64,000 nucleotides of DNA from Symbiodinium natans (GCA_905221605.1 CAJNDS010002524.1:559134-623133), one strand, 5' to 3'. Positions 21,820-31,754 are shown, numbered from the stretch's first letter. Notes: generated from the letters alone by a model not told the origin. Made by a program: numbers and translations.

Positions 21820-22150
21820 GTAGCCGGTTCGTGGCTCGGCACTCGCCTCCCTTTGATAACATCCCTCCTTCCCCTCCCAAAAATCCCAGGGGAATTAGAC
21901 AGGCACATTTCTTGGGGCAGCTTTGCTGGGATGCCTAAACCCTAAACCCTAAACGCTAAACCCTAAACCCTAAACCCCAAACCCTAAACCCTAAACCTTT
22001 CTGAGAACCTGGAACCTTTTACGCGTAAACCTCGGGTGCACAAGGCCCGGATGGAATTTGCTAATGCTAATGTTGCGAGGCGGCGGGCCAAAGTATCGCC
22101 CGGGCCGCCCCTCTTAGCGAGTTTCCCCGGCACGATTTGAGGCTTGGGTT
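21820..22150 (+). other. Two exon-like islands around a CCCTAAA block
   Basis: 21820-21937 is open from CSSRFVARHSPPFDN to a TAA (about 40 codons). 22000-22139 is open through RKPRVHKARMEFANANVARR to a TGA. Both are basic and G/C-ending, with a 50-bp CCCTAAA block between them. They are candidate terminal or internal exons; no family was recognised. Confidence 0.3.
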
Positions 22151-22430
22151 GAGGGTTTAGGGTTTAGGGTTTAGGGTTTAGGGTTTAGGGCTAGGGTGCT
22201 GGCTTATGGTTTGGGTTCTTTTGAGTTCATAAGGTCGGTATAGATCTGTGCACGAGAAGCGCTTGCCTTGAAACTCGTTGCCGCCAACGGCCTGGAAAGC
22301 CAGTGTCAACATGTCCTGCGGCCACCACTGCCTTATGTGAAAAGTTGCAGAAGTTAAGTTTTGGGTTTAGGGTTCGAGGGTTTCGGGTACAAAAATGCTG
22401 TCCGGATCCCAAAAGAGGACCTCAGGGGCT

Positions 22431-22522
22431 GGCTAGTTATAAACCTTTAACACTTTACAATATTTTTGGTGATTACCAAAACAATGCTAACCTTTTTTGG
22501 GCCAGGGTATTCAGCCCCTAAG
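22431..22522. mobile_element. MITE family 6
   Basis: CTCAGGGGCTGGCTAGTTA to GGTATTCAGCCCCTAAGG, with internal AACCTTTTTTGGGCCAG. Confidence 0.75.
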
Positions 22523-22699
22523 GCACAGCTCTACCCTCGGCGTTGGGGGGTTTAGGGTTCAGGGTTTCGGGGCACTCGTTGAAGAACAGCCCTAAGCCCA
22601 AGGCTCGAATAAAGACCCTAAGCCTCCTGCCCCAAAGCCCCGAAAGCCCCTGAGGCCCCTAAACCCCAAACCCTAAACCCTAAACCCTAAGCCCGAAAC

Positions 22700-23215
22700 C
22701 CTATCCCTGGGAGTTCCATGGAATGCTCCGAAGCTCTTCAGTCGCGTCTTTGCAGAAGCGCATCGACAATGAACCCTTGCGCACCCCCAGTCCCCACACC
22801 CACCCTCCGTCCTAATCCCCCCGCCCTAAAGGGTTTTGGGTTTAGGGTAAATACCCTAAACCCTAAACCCTACAGGGTTTATAGGTCTTATAGGGTTTGC
22901 AGGGTTTCGCCTTAAGACCCTGGGCCCTGAGCCCCAAACAGCCCTAAGTCCTCAACCTGAACCTTCAAGTTGTGAAAACCTAAAGCCCTATAGGCACCAA
23001 CCCAACATTTCAAGCTTTTTAGGGGTGTTAAGCCCAAAGGGTTGGGGGGGGGGGGGGGGATGGACCCTAAACCCACAACCCGAAACCCTAAACCCTTTTA
23101 GGGTAGGTAGGCTTTAGGGTGTTGAGCCCAAAGGGGGGGGGGGGTAAGAAAACGATGGCCCTAGCTCAGCCGATGCCGCGCGTGACGCGATGGAGCGCCA
23201 GGCATGGGGGCTTGG
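22700..23215 (+). other. Exon-like islands between repeat blocks
   Basis: 22751-22810 (after cgtctttgcag) reads KRIDNEPLRTPSPHTHP before gtccta. 23150-23196 reads SSADAARDAMERQ before a GC donor (gcatgg). Two G runs (23043-23059, 23136-23148) and short repeats separate them. Confidence 0.3.
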
Positions 23216-23311
23216 AGGGGGTTTAGGGTTTAGGGTTTAGGGTTTAGGGTTGAGGGTTGAGGGTTGAGGGTTTAGGGTTTAGGGTTCAGGGTTTAGGGTT
23301 GGAGGGCAAGG

Positions 23312-23535
23312 ACACGGAGTAGGCCCTGATTTCCATTCTTCAAGGTCTAGGTCCCCTTCTAAGCCCCTTTCAAACCCAAAAAAGGTGCCCGCTTTATCCC
23401 TGGGCTCCTCTTGGGCCTAGAAGGTGAGGGTGCCTGATGAACCATAAACTACTATTTGCTTCAGCACCCCAAAAGAAAAGCATAAGCCCTACATTATCCT
23501 TATAAGGAAGATTTATTATTATTTTTTGGGGGCTT
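23312..23535. repeat. MITE family 2 copy plus CCCTACATTATCC repeat
   Basis: Family 2 signature blocks occupy 23312-23421. 23455-23535 is the copy of the repeat shared with 17758-17840 and 51655-51745. Confidence 0.65.
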
Positions 23536-23659
23536 CTTACACAATTAGTAGTAAATTCGGGCAAGATGTGGAGGTTTCCGAGAATAGTAGTGCCCTTTTT
23601 TGGGGGTCCTATAAGGATCATATCATCCTGCGTTGGGTCTATTTTGGGACATGCCCATT

Positions 23660-23770
23660 TGAAACTCCAGGTTCTTCAGGCTGCAAGCCTGGCGGGGTTG
23701 CGCCGAACTTCGGATGTCTGCCGCAGGGGATTCGCGGGAGTTGCGATTAGGACACAGCAGCGAAGATACT
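23660..23770 (+). CDS. Exon-like island ending in stop
   Basis: Open frame LQVLQAASLAGLRRTSDVCR... of 36 codons ending TAA. Basic and leucine-rich, it could be a C-terminus or targeting-like segment. No family was recognised. Confidence 0.3.
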
Positions 23771-24153
23771 AAAGAATCGAGTGCTTTAGATTGATATCTT
23801 GTCCTTTATCTTACCAAGCAACACCTCCATACTTCCCCCACGTTTGCTACGTACGCATCTCGACTGTTCGGCGTTTTAGGCGTCGATGTTTTTACCACAG
23901 TACGGGGGGGGGGGATGGCGATGGGGGGGGGGGGTGTCAGGGGCTCGCCGTTGCTCAACCATATGTAGGGTTTAGGGCTTTGGGTGTGAGGGCTCGAGGG
24001 TTCAGGGTTTATGGTTTATAGGGTTTAGGGTTTAGGGTTTAGGGTTTAGGGTCGAGGGTGTAGAGTCATCACTAGTAGAACCACCAGGTCAAGACTGATA
24101 CTGTAAAGGGGAGCGACCTGGGACCTCACCAAAACACCCTAAACCCCACGTGT

Positions 24154-24228
24154 GGGTACTTATAAGTAGGGCTGAAAAGCTGGGCTATGGGGTACTTACA
24201 ACCTCCTACAAGTACCCATGACTATACC
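24154..24228. repeat. MITE family 1 fragment
   Basis: GTGGGTACTTATAAGTAGGG at the left and CTACAAGTACCCATGAC at the right; the outer ends are lost. Confidence 0.55.
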
Positions 24229-24234
24229 CTAAAC

Positions 24235-24282
24235 CCTAAACCCTAAACCCTAAACCCTAAACCCTAAACCCTAAACCCTGAA
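24235..24282 (-). repeat. CCCTAAA block
   Basis: Seven units. The GC-rich island after it (24288-24390) is open as ETRCCNQAFPPSHAPTRRLA... to a TAG. Confidence 0.85.
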
Positions 24283-24403
24283 CCTTTGAGACCCGGTGCT
24301 GCAACCAGGCCTTCCCCCCCTCCCATGCGCCAACTCGGCGCCTCGCACAGCGAAGGCGGGGTTACGTACCACCTTGGCATGTGTAGGCTTCGATCCTTGA
24401 GTA

Positions 24404-24527
24404 TACAGGGTGGGGCCCCCTTACTATACTAACTGTAGTTAAGGGACTTATAACCTAACTTAGGGTCCTTCTGACCCAATTTAGGGCCCTTATAACTCTA
24501 CTTATAACTAGGGGGCCCCACCCTGTA
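24404..24527 (+). mobile_element. MITE family 5, 124 bp, 17-bp perfect ends
   Basis: TACAGGGTGGGGCCCCC and its exact reverse complement bound a 124-bp unit. TA at each end suits a Tc1/mariner-like target duplication. A second copy of equal length lies in opposite orientation at 53102-53225. Confidence 0.9.
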
Positions 24528-24541
24528 GAAGCCTTCCTAGG

Positions 24542-24654
24542 TAGGATAAGGGGGACCCTGAAACGGGAACCCCTTCTTAGCACTCTTCTGGTTCTCTTCA
24601 ACAGGGACCTTATTCAGAGGGTCTATATCCCCAAGGGTCCCCCTAATCCTATCC
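24542..24654. mobile_element. Inverted-repeat element (TAGGATAAGGGGGACCCT ends)
   Basis: TAGGATAAGGGGGACCCT at the left and AGGGTCCCCCTAATCCTATCC at the right; the interior CCCTTCTTAGCACTCTTCTGG is unique. It lies directly downstream of the family 5 element. Confidence 0.75.
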
Positions 24655-24984
24655 CCTAAGCCTGGTTATGGATGCTTGCTGGGGAGGTTTCCCTGAACCC
24701 CTAAACTCTGAAACTCGGGGCGTTTCCGGCTCCGGGTGCTGCTGTTTCTTTGTGCAGGAGTTAGCGCTTCCACTGCTGTTTCGGTTGTCTTGTGCGTGAC
24801 ACTCTACTTCCTGGGGCCTAGCCATTACGTCGACGTCGAGTTGTGGACATATACCTTTATTCAAGCCACAACAAGGACGTTGGCAATCCCCAAGCAGTGG
24901 AGCACGAAACCCGAAACCCTAAACCATCTTAGCCCGAAAGTCTCCCTAAAAGCCCCTATAAACCACACATGGCTTTCCTCAAAG

Positions 24985-25105
24985 AAGCTGCCACTGCCAC
25001 TGCCACTAGCGCTGTCGCTGTTGTTGCTGCTACTGCTGCTACTACTGCGACGACGACCACCACCACCACCAACACCACCACCACGACGAGTAGGGGTTCT
25101 AACCA
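24985..25105. repeat. Trinucleotide repeat (CTG/CAC-type)
   Basis: Imperfect GCC/CTG/CTA triplets followed by GAC and CAC triplets. All frames are open as poly-Thr, poly-Leu, poly-Ser and so on, so no frame can be chosen. Confidence 0.8.
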
Positions 25106-25145
25106 TGGAAAAAAAAGTTTTTACAATGACAAGGGTTTCTTTAAC

Positions 25146-25270
25146 AATGATAGTGGTTTAGGGTTGGCATGATAGTGGTTTCACGATAGTGGTTTAGGGT
25201 TGGCATGATAGTGGTTTCACGATAGTGGTTTAGGGTTGTCATGATCGTGGTTAACAATGATAGTGGTTTT
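25146..25270. repeat. 36-bp tandem repeat with one TTTAGGG per unit
   Basis: Three copies of a unit alternating GATAGTGGTTTAGGGTTGGCAT and GATAGTGGTTTCAC. Confidence 0.85.
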
Positions 25271-26360
25271 GGAGCCTCAATTCTCAGGCCTTTTTGTCAC
25301 TTCAGCTTGGGGAGGCCCAAAACCTCAATTCTCAGGTCTTTTTGTCACTCCCCTGCGGGCCTGGGGGGGGGGGGGCGGAGTGACAGAAAGATCCTGGTTT
25401 TGGAGTTTTGGGAGGCCCAAAACCTCAATTCTCAGGTCTTGGCTTTTTGTCACTCCCATGCGAGCCTTGGGGGGGGGCCGGGCAGTGACAGAAAGACCTT
25501 GGTTTTGGAGCTTTGGGAGGCCCAAAACCTCAATTCTCTAGTCACTCCCACACGGGCCTGGGAGGGGGGGTTTTGGAGCTTTGAAAGGCCCAAAACCTCA
25601 ATTCTCAGGCCTTTTTGTCACTTCAGCTTGGGTCCCAAAACCTCAATTCTCAGGTCTTTTTGTCACTCCCATGCGGGCCTGGGGTGGGGGGGGGGGCGGG
25701 CAGTGCAGTGACAGCCTGGTTTTGGAGGTTTGGGAGGCCCAAAACCTCAATTCTCAGGTCTTTTTGTCACCCCATGCGGGCCGGGGGGAAAAGGGGGCGG
25801 GCGGCCCAAAAACCTCAATTCTCAGGTCTTTTTGTCACCCCCATGCGGGGGGGGGGGGGTGCAGTGACAGAAAGATTGGAGCTTTGGGGGCCCAAAACCT
25901 CAATTTTCAGGTCTTTTTGTCACTCCCATGCGGGCCTGGGAGGAGCTTTGGGAGGCCCAAAACCTCAATTCTCAGGTCTTTTTTTGCCACTCCCATGCGG
26001 GCCTTGGGGGGGGGGGGGGGCGGGCAGTGACAGCCTGGTTTTGGAGCTTTGGGAGGCCCAAAACCTCAATGTCACTCCCACATGCGGGGGCGGGCAGTGA
26101 CAGAAAGACCCTTTTGGCTCAATTCTCAGGTCTTTTTGTCACTCCCATGCGGGCCTGGGGGGGGCGGGCGGGCAGTGACAGAAAGACCCTGGTTTTGGAG
26201 CTTTGGCAGGTGCAAAGCCTCAATTCTCAGGTCTTTTCGTCACTCCCATGCGGGCCTGGGGGGGGATGCGGGGGGGGGTGGGGGGGCAGTGGAAAGACCC
26301 TGCTTTTGGAGCTTTGGGAGGCCCAAAACCTCAATTCTCAGGCATTTTTGTCACTGGAGC
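25271..26360. repeat. Large minisatellite, about 14 units of 50-120 bp with guanine runs
   Basis: Each unit contains CCCAAAACCTCAATTCTCAGG, TCTTTTTGTCACTCCCATGC, a run of 7-15 G, then GTGACAGAAAGACC and GGTTTTGGAGCTTTGGG. GTGACAGAAAGACC pairs with GGTCTTTTTGTCAC, and TTTTGG with CCAAAA, so every unit is internally palindromic. Length varies mainly by G-run size and by deletions (26075-26120). Open frames across it on both strands are repeat shadows. Confidence 0.95.
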
Positions 26361-26412
26361 CTTGGGCTTCGTTTTAGGGCTTGGGGTTGGGGCTTAGAAT
26401 GGTTTCGGGGGC

Positions 26413-26672
26413 GTTTTGTGGGTAGTTGAAGGGTCGCAGGCATTGTGGCTATCATGCACTGAGGCACAAATCCTTATCATGGTCAAGTGGTTGTGGTTAA
26501 AAAATGGGTCTTTATTGCGGTTACGACCCCGCCTCCACCACGACCACCACCACGACCACCACCACGACCACCACCACGACCACCACGACGACCACCACGA
26601 CCACCACGACCACCGCGACCACGACCACGACCACGAACACCTACCACCACCAAGATACCCTTACCTTACACT
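26413..26672. repeat. CCACCACGA tandem repeat with upstream exon-like stretch
   Basis: 26526-26640 is a 9-/12-bp tandem of CCACCACGA type (His/Asp, Pro/Arg or Thr in the three frames). The preceding 26430-26500 is open in the His/Asp frame (VEGSQALWLSCTEAQIL), so a His-rich exon is possible but unproven. Confidence 0.7.
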
Positions 26673-26683
26673 TAACGTTAACC

Positions 26684-26998
26684 TCTGAAGCCCCCGCAAC
26701 TCCAAGGCCCTGGAGCGCCTGAATCTTCCGATGGGCGCGCCCCAGAAGAAGACCGGGGCTTCCCTCCGTCGACCGAAGCTGAGAAGGCCAACGCTTGGTT
26801 GGGGGGTTTGAGGGAGTTGTTTTTTTTTGAAGGTTTTTTTTTTTTGAGGGGGGGGATTGGGGTTCTTGCTTTGGGTTTTGATTGCTTTTTAGATTTTGGT
26901 TTGTTTTTGTCTCCTGAAGCTGAGGCTGAAACGCCCCTGCTGAGTGGGGGGTCCAAACAACTTGGCACCCCGTTTGAGGGCTTAGTATTCATTACACT
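26684..26998 (+). other. Two exon-like islands around a poly-T tract
   Basis: 26698-26795 has two open + frames; the one reading NSKALERLNLPMGAPQKKTG has strongly G/C third positions. 26918-26998, after tgtctcctgaag, reads AEAETPLLSGGSKQLGTPFE. Between them is a T/G-rich tract (26818-26910). No family was recognised. Confidence 0.3.
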
Positions 26999-26999
26999 T

Positions 27000-27098
27000 G
27001 GGATGTTCCCCCTTATACTAACAGTCCTGAATAGGGATGATAATAGGGGTACTGTAAATCCCTATTGAGGAGCTGCTAGAAAAAGGGAGAACATCCCA
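27000..27098. mobile_element. MITE family 3, complete
   Basis: GGGATGTTCCCCCTTATACT at the left, AAAAGGGAGAACATCCC at the right. The inner palindrome AATAGGGAT/ATCCCTATT is interrupted by GATAATAGGGGTACTGTAA. Confidence 0.85.
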
Positions 27099-27145
27099 AC
27101 TCATTACGAATTTGCCATTAAGCCTCAACCCGCACGCCGATGCAG

Positions 27146-27214
27146 GGTGACCTGCCCACCACTGCAGACAGCTGGAACCGGCTCCGAGACAAGGACCTAA
27201 AGAGCCCAATACCG
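27146..27214 (+). CDS. Exon-like island, phase 0 at both ends
   Basis: Twenty-three codons between gatgcag and a GT donor (gttaag), reading GDLPTTADSWNRLRDKDLKS.... Highly charged with G/C-ending codons. It may be an upstream exon of gene B (28955-30583). No family was recognised. Confidence 0.35.
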
Positions 27215-27467
27215 GTTAAGCATGTTGTGTTCTAGGGCTTCGGGTCCAATACGCCTTTGCGAATCAATTAGGGCTTTGAGACACAGAGCTGATGGCGTCT
27301 TGTGACTCACAGGAGCCCAAAATAGTTCAGGGCTTTAGGGCTCTTATGGCCTGGACCTTATGCAACACTTGCGGTTTAACGGGGCGGGGTGTTTGGGTCC
27401 AGGGTAGGGCCGAGCATCAGGATTCATCTTAGATTGTTGGTCTGAGTCTGGGCGCTCTAAGGGGGGG

Positions 27468-27555
27468 GCGCTTACCACGGTCCCTTACCTCCTTTAAAGG
27501 GTTTTGATTTTGGAGCCCTGGGGTTGTATAGGGTATATAAGAGGTAAGGGACCAC
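27468..27555. repeat. Palindromic element, GGTCCCTTACC family
   Basis: CACGGTCCCTTACCTCC at the left and AGAGGTAAGGGACCACAC at the right are inverted copies; the core contains TTTAAAGGGTTTTGA. Confidence 0.7.
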
Positions 27556-27559
27556 ACGC

Positions 27560-27864
27560 CCGGTAATGCAAAGACAGGGAGTGATGGGATTCGACGAGCA
27601 CTCGCCTTCATCCACCGGCGGTGGCAGACAGCGAGAGGCAGGCGCAGCAACGGAACCGCCTCACCGAAGATGACCAACCAAGACGGCGGAGGTAGCGCGG
27701 GCCAACACAGACCGGCGAGCCAGTTTGTGGATGACAGCAGAGACAGCCTCGAAAGTGAGCCGTCCTTGTCCTGCCTCTGCTCACCAGCTCAACCTGGCAA
27801 GAGAACCAGCGCGGACCATGAGAACAGACAGGCGAAGCCACTCTGGGCATCAACCCCTTGCTGA
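27560..27864 (+). CDS. Repeat-free coding-like island, several frames open
   Basis: About 300 bp of unique GC-rich sequence. One + frame is open for over 100 codons to a TGA at 27862-27864 (includes QFVDDSRDSLESEPSLSC, a Ser/Glu-rich stretch). Another contains SERQAQQRNRLTEDDQPRR before a GT donor at 27692. At least one exon is likely; its frame is undecided. No family was recognised. Confidence 0.4.
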
Positions 27865-27902
27865 AGACATTCTTTACAATTACGAACTTATGGGGCATGC
27901 AT

Positions 27903-28028
27903 GTGCTTCGAGGTTCAGGGTACTTATAACCCCAATTATAACTGTACTTCTAAGTCCTCTAAGTCCTCTAAGTAGCTTATAAGTAGACTCGTAATTGTGG
28001 TTATATAAGTACCCATGAACCTCCAAGT
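27903..28028. mobile_element. MITE family 1
   Basis: GTGCTTCGAGGTTCAGGGTAC to GTACCCATGAACCTCCAAGTG, with two CTAAGTCCT motifs inside, closely like the 4093 copy. Confidence 0.8.
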
Positions 28029-28109
28029 GTGTTGCAGAGTTTTGGGCTAGGGCTTGGGGTTTAAGGTCTAGGGTGAGCGGGATCAGGATTCAGGGTTCAG
28101 GGTTCAGGC

Positions 28110-28245
28110 ACCTGGGGCTCCATTTACCCACTATTTTTGGGGGGGTTGTGCCCCCTAATTCGGGGGGCTATCACCTACTATTTTGTAGGGTTTGGGAGTC
28201 ACAGGTAGGGCCCAAGGTTTCAACTTTTTCAAGGGTTTAGGGGTT
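28110..28245. repeat. Dispersed repeat GGCTCCATTTACC...GGGTTTCAAGGG, copy 1
   Basis: Shares GGGCTCCATTTACC, CTA.GATTTTGTAGGGTTT and GGGAGTCGCAGGTAGGG-type blocks with 42858-42975. No terminal inverted repeat was seen. Confidence 0.7.
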
Positions 28246-28249
28246 CAAG

Positions 28250-28950
28250 GTTCAGGGTCCACGATTCAGGGTTCAGTTTTTGGCTTAGGCTTTAGGGTTC
28301 AGGGTTCGGGGTTTAGGGTTTAAGGTTAAGCTTTTGGGTTTAAGGGTGTAGGCTTGAGGGTTTACCTAAATATTCTGAACACCCCAACACCTTGCACTTC
28401 CCAGCACAACTGCAACCCCAGGCACCCTCGAACCCTAACATCCTACGAGCCGCGAAGGCGCTCAAGCCCAAACCCTGAGACCCGAAACTCCTCAGTTCCA
28501 CAACCCGAGTTCGGGTTTGGAGTTGATAAGTTTGTAAACCCTGAACCCCGAAACGCTAAACCCCTAAACCCTAAACCCTGCGTATTATAAACCCTTAAAA
28601 GGTCTTCAACTCACAGGAAACCTCAACAACAACCTCTACTTCAAGCCCTAAACCCCAGTCTTCTAGGCTGCAGACTGCACCTCTAGACCAGCAACCCGAT
28701 CCTTGGGGCACCTTGGACACCCTATAAGCCCAGAGTACCACTGACCCCTAAAGCCCCTAAAGCCCCTAAAGCCCCTAAAGCTCGTAAACCCCCAAAGCCC
28801 GTAAACCCAGAACCACAAATCTTACCTCAAGTAGCCCTAAACCCCAAGCCCGAAACCCGAAACCCTAAACCCTGCAACCCCAGACCCTAAACCCTAAATC
28901 CTAAACCCAAAACCCAGAACCCAGAACCCAAAACCCAAGCACCACCAACA
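28250..28950. repeat. Degenerate telomere-like sequence
   Basis: GGTTCAGGG, CCTGAACCC, CCCGAAACCC and CCCTAAAGC variants in place of perfect units. A few short unique pieces (28640-28735) show no convincing frame. Confidence 0.6.
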
Positions 28951-28954
28951 CCAG

Positions 28955-30583
28955 GACCGTTTGGAGGCCGAGCTGGGTCTGAATGAAGCAGGCCAGGGCG
29001 ACCCTGAGGTTGATTGTTCGCGTTTCGTTTAGGGGTTAGGGTTAGGGTTTAGGGTTTAGGGGTTTATAGGGTTTAGGGGGTTTAGGGGGTTTAGGGGGTT
29101 TACGGGGTTTAGGCGGTTGAGGGTTTAGGGTTTATCGCGTTTAGGACTGTTTCTTGTTTTTGAAGGGTCTGTAGGGTTCATGTTCATAGGCTTGATGGGG
29201 CTTTTTGGGCTCTTAGTTGGTGGTTCAGGGTTTAGAGGGTCTTGAGGTCTTCGGCCTCGCATGGGGCCCGCAATGTACCGTCAGATTGGATCTTAGGGCT
29301 TAGGGGTTTAGGGGTTTGGGGGTTAAGGGTTTAGGGTTTTAGGGTTTTAGGGGTTTAGGGTTTAGGGTTTAGGGCAAGTTTAGGGCTCAGGGTTTAGGAT
29401 TTTGGATTTATGGTTTAGGGTTTAGGGCTCAGGGTTGAGGGTTAGGTAGGATTTCGGCCGAAAGCTCCTAAAGCCAGTTCCAGCCGGAGATTGATGCCTT
29501 TAGGTTACAGACCTTAGAATCGTTACGAACCGATGGCTCTATAAGGGCTCTGAGCCCTAAACCCTAAACGCTAAGGGTAAGCATGGACGCAGGTGGCCTT
29601 GAGGAGCTGTTTGATGCCTCGGCTCCAAGCAGGCCCTCAAACGCCTTCGCTTGTTCAGGCTTGACAACGGTCCATATTTCGGGTTGGGGTTTAGGGTCGT
29701 TAGGGGCCCCGATTTCTCCCACCCCACGCCGTCCAGGGCGGCAAACCCTAACCCATTAAGCCTATTCCTTCTAATGAGGGTTTAGGCCCAAACTCAAGTC
29801 AATTGCCTACTTCCAAAAAGCCTCTTCCGTTACCGATGGTATATGTCCAGAGCCTGCAGTCCAAATCGTTTCCAGGAGGTCGGGGGTTAGGCAGGTCCCA
29901 GGAGAGGGGGAGTGCTACCGACCTCCGAGCTGTGGGAGTCAAATTGCGCCATGGAGGTCAAGCGGCTTAAGTGCCGCTGCCCCAAGTGTAGGGCTAGGGC
30001 CTAGGCCTTGAGTTTAGGCTTTAGGGTTAGACTATAGGGTTTAGGGCTTAGAGCTTCGGGCTCAAATTTTAGGGTTTCGGGTTATATAAGGTTATATGTG
30101 TCAGACGATTGCAAGGGCCAACTTTGCCTTGGTAGCGTGAACGAGAAGTGTTCTGCAAACAAAGACCTCAAAAATGGATTCGCCTTCATATCGCAGGGTG
30201 GAGACGTTGTATTCGTAGGACCCGCCACCACGGGACTAATGAAGGATGCTGCCCCGCAATGGTGGCCAAAAAGTTGTAATTCGCCCGCCATAATTCGGGG
30301 TTCCGGCTCAGGGGCTTTCACGGTCTCAGGCTTTAGGGTTTGAGTTTTTTTTTTACTGCCCGAACCTGCGCGGGTACTTTTTTTTTTTTTAACTAGGTGG
30401 CTGCGGACCCGAAACCCTAAACCCTAAACCCTATTATAAACCCTAAACCCTAAACCCTAAACCCTTTGGGCCCTCAGACATGACCCGATCCCCTCAACTG
30501 AAACGAGCAGGCTCATAGCCCACGGCTACCGGCGTGTTGTCTTCGGGGACCACGGCCCGTGCGGGCCTTTCGACACGCCCCGG
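28955..30583 (+). CDS. Gene B: multi-exon gene of unknown function (5 exons seen)
   Basis: Exons 28955-29008, 29478-29535, 29593-29658, 29821-29956 and 30478-30583 join without a stop: phases 0/0, 0/1, 1/1, 1/2, 2/0. Donors are GT (29009, 29957, 30584) and GC (29536, 29659), all acceptors AG. The joined protein contains DRLEAELGLNEAGQGDPE, FQPEIDAFRLQTLESLRTD, GLEELFDASAPSR, then SSVTDGICPEPAVQIVS with cysteines (GECYRPPSCGSQ), and ends in GYRRVVFGDHGPCGPFDTPR. The GDHGP turn looks like part of a folded domain, but I cannot name it. The 57-nt intron at 29536-29592 itself contains CCCTAAA units. Both ends are open. Confidence 0.45.
29020..29440 (+). repeat. Degenerate TTTAGGG region in gene B intron
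   Basis: TTTAGGGGG, TTTACGGGG and GGTTTATAGGG variants with no regular period. A possible short island is at 29245-29290. Confidence 0.7.
30098..30343 (+). CDS. Coding-like island, cysteine-containing product
   Basis: After gattgcaag there is an open frame of about 75 codons: GQLCLGSVNEKCSANKDLKN, then FISQGGDVVFVGPATTGLMK and a Trp-Trp pair, before repeat translation begins near 30325. It is glycine-rich and regular in composition. It lies inside the gene B span, and its phase does not fit between the exons ending at 29956 and starting at 30478, so either the gene B model or this exon is incomplete. The minus strand is also open for 80 codons. No family was recognised. Confidence 0.35.
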   Translation: MSDDCKGQLCLGSVNEKCSANKDLKNGFAFISQGGDVVFVGPATTGLMKDAAPQWWPKSCNSPAIIRGSGSGAFTVSGFRV

Positions 30584-30627
30584 GTTTCGGGAAGTAGGGT
30601 GATGAGTACCTTGCATAATTTTCTAGG

Positions 30628-30733
30628 GGGGTTTGCGAAAATAAGGGACCCCGAGGATAGACCCTAAAATCGTGGGATCCCCTTAGTCTGAGGACCCCAA
30701 TTAGGTACCCCTAATATCGTAAACCCGCCCCCC
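30628..30733. repeat. Inverted-repeat element, AAAATA(A/G)GGG family
   Basis: GGGGGGTTTGCGAAAATAAGGG and GGTACCCCTAATATCGTAAACC pair imperfectly over 106 bp; related to 9157-9250. Confidence 0.6.
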
Positions 30734-30739
30734 AATTAT

Positions 30740-30796
30740 AGCCAGAGTTACCCTGCTACTTAGAACCCTACGACCCCTGAACCTCTAAGTAAGCCC
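30740..30796. repeat. MITE family 1, right half
   Basis: TTACCCTGCTACTTAGAACCC then CCCCTGAACCTCTAAGTA. Confidence 0.5.
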
Positions 30797-31072
30797 TTCT
30801 GGGCTCCAGGTTTAGGGTTTAGGGTTTAGGGTTTAGGGGTGTAGGGTTTCGGGGTTGGTTTAAGGGTTTAGGGTTCGAAGAAGCCCTGACAAGCAGCCCC
30901 CCTTAAATTGAACCTCGACCCCAGAGGGGCGGGTGCGGGAGTGAACTTAAGGTTTAGGTTTCAGGATTTCTTTATGCGGCTTTGAACTCAAGAGGCAGCG
31001 GATAGCTGCTGCACTTGGGATACTGGCAGCATCAGGGCATAGACTGACCCCCCTCCGACGCATTCTCTTACT

Positions 31073-31269
31073 TGGAGGCTCATGGGTACCTATCACGCCA
31101 ATTGTAAGTGGGTTAGGGTTTAGGGTTTAGGGTTCAGTGTTTAGGGTTTAGGGTTTAGGGGGTTCATATGGGTACTTATCACCCCAAAAATAAGTCTACC
31201 TACAACCTACTTAGATGACTTAGGGGACTCAGGGGGCTTGTAAGTATACCCTGAATCTCCAACAAGTAG
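31073..31269. mobile_element. MITE family 1 split by a TTTAGGG block
   Basis: The left end TTACTTGGAGGCTCATGGGTAC is followed by a TTTAGGG block (31105-31160), after which GGTTCATATGGGTACTTATC restarts the element and it finishes with CCTGAATCTCCAACAAGTA. The telomere-type block appears to have entered the MITE, duplicating the GGTTCAT..GGGTACTTATC segment. Confidence 0.75.
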
Positions 31270-31489
31270 GAATATCGCGAACACTCCGCTTACGTTCGAC
31301 AGTTTTCTAGCATGGGTTTAGACCTTAGACCCTAGACCCTAAACCCTAAACCCTAAACCCTAAACCCTAAAGCCTAAAGCCTAAAGCCTAGACCCAGCCC
31401 GAGAGATCAAGTGCCTGGAGAGTCTTAAATCTTAGTGGGGATGTGGGGGGCCTAAACCCTAAACCCTAAACCCTGTTGGGTTTCGGGAC

Positions 31490-31700
31490 CCTTCTTTTAA
31501 GGATCCTCTAAGGGAATATAAGGGCCATAGTAGGAGAATATTCAGGGAACCTCTTAGGGGTACATCCTTAGGGGTCCGAGTATGGCTGTCATGACCGGGC
31601 CCTTAAAAGGGGACCATACATCAGAACCCTTGAAAGAGGGTAAGGGACCATATTGAGGGTCCATGTAACTACCCTTAGACCCATCTAACCCTTTGAAGGG
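31490..31700. repeat. Palindrome-rich GGTCCC/AAGGGACC element
   Basis: Repeated GGGACCAT, CCCTTAAAAGGGG and AGGGTAAGGGACC motifs arranged as nested inverted repeats; a member of the 3308/27468/47268 group. Confidence 0.5.
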
Positions 31701-31754
31701 TTGAATAGGGACCCTGATTCCTGGAGTCCCTACTAAACCGCAGACTTTCTGTTA

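Noticed and set aside
24861-26430. Long open frames on both strands (poly-Thr/Ser, GGPKPQFSGLFVT-like, HHDHH-like)
   Set aside because: They are translations of tandem repeats; every frame is open because units lack stops and vary in length. No frame shows codon bias or conserved sequence.
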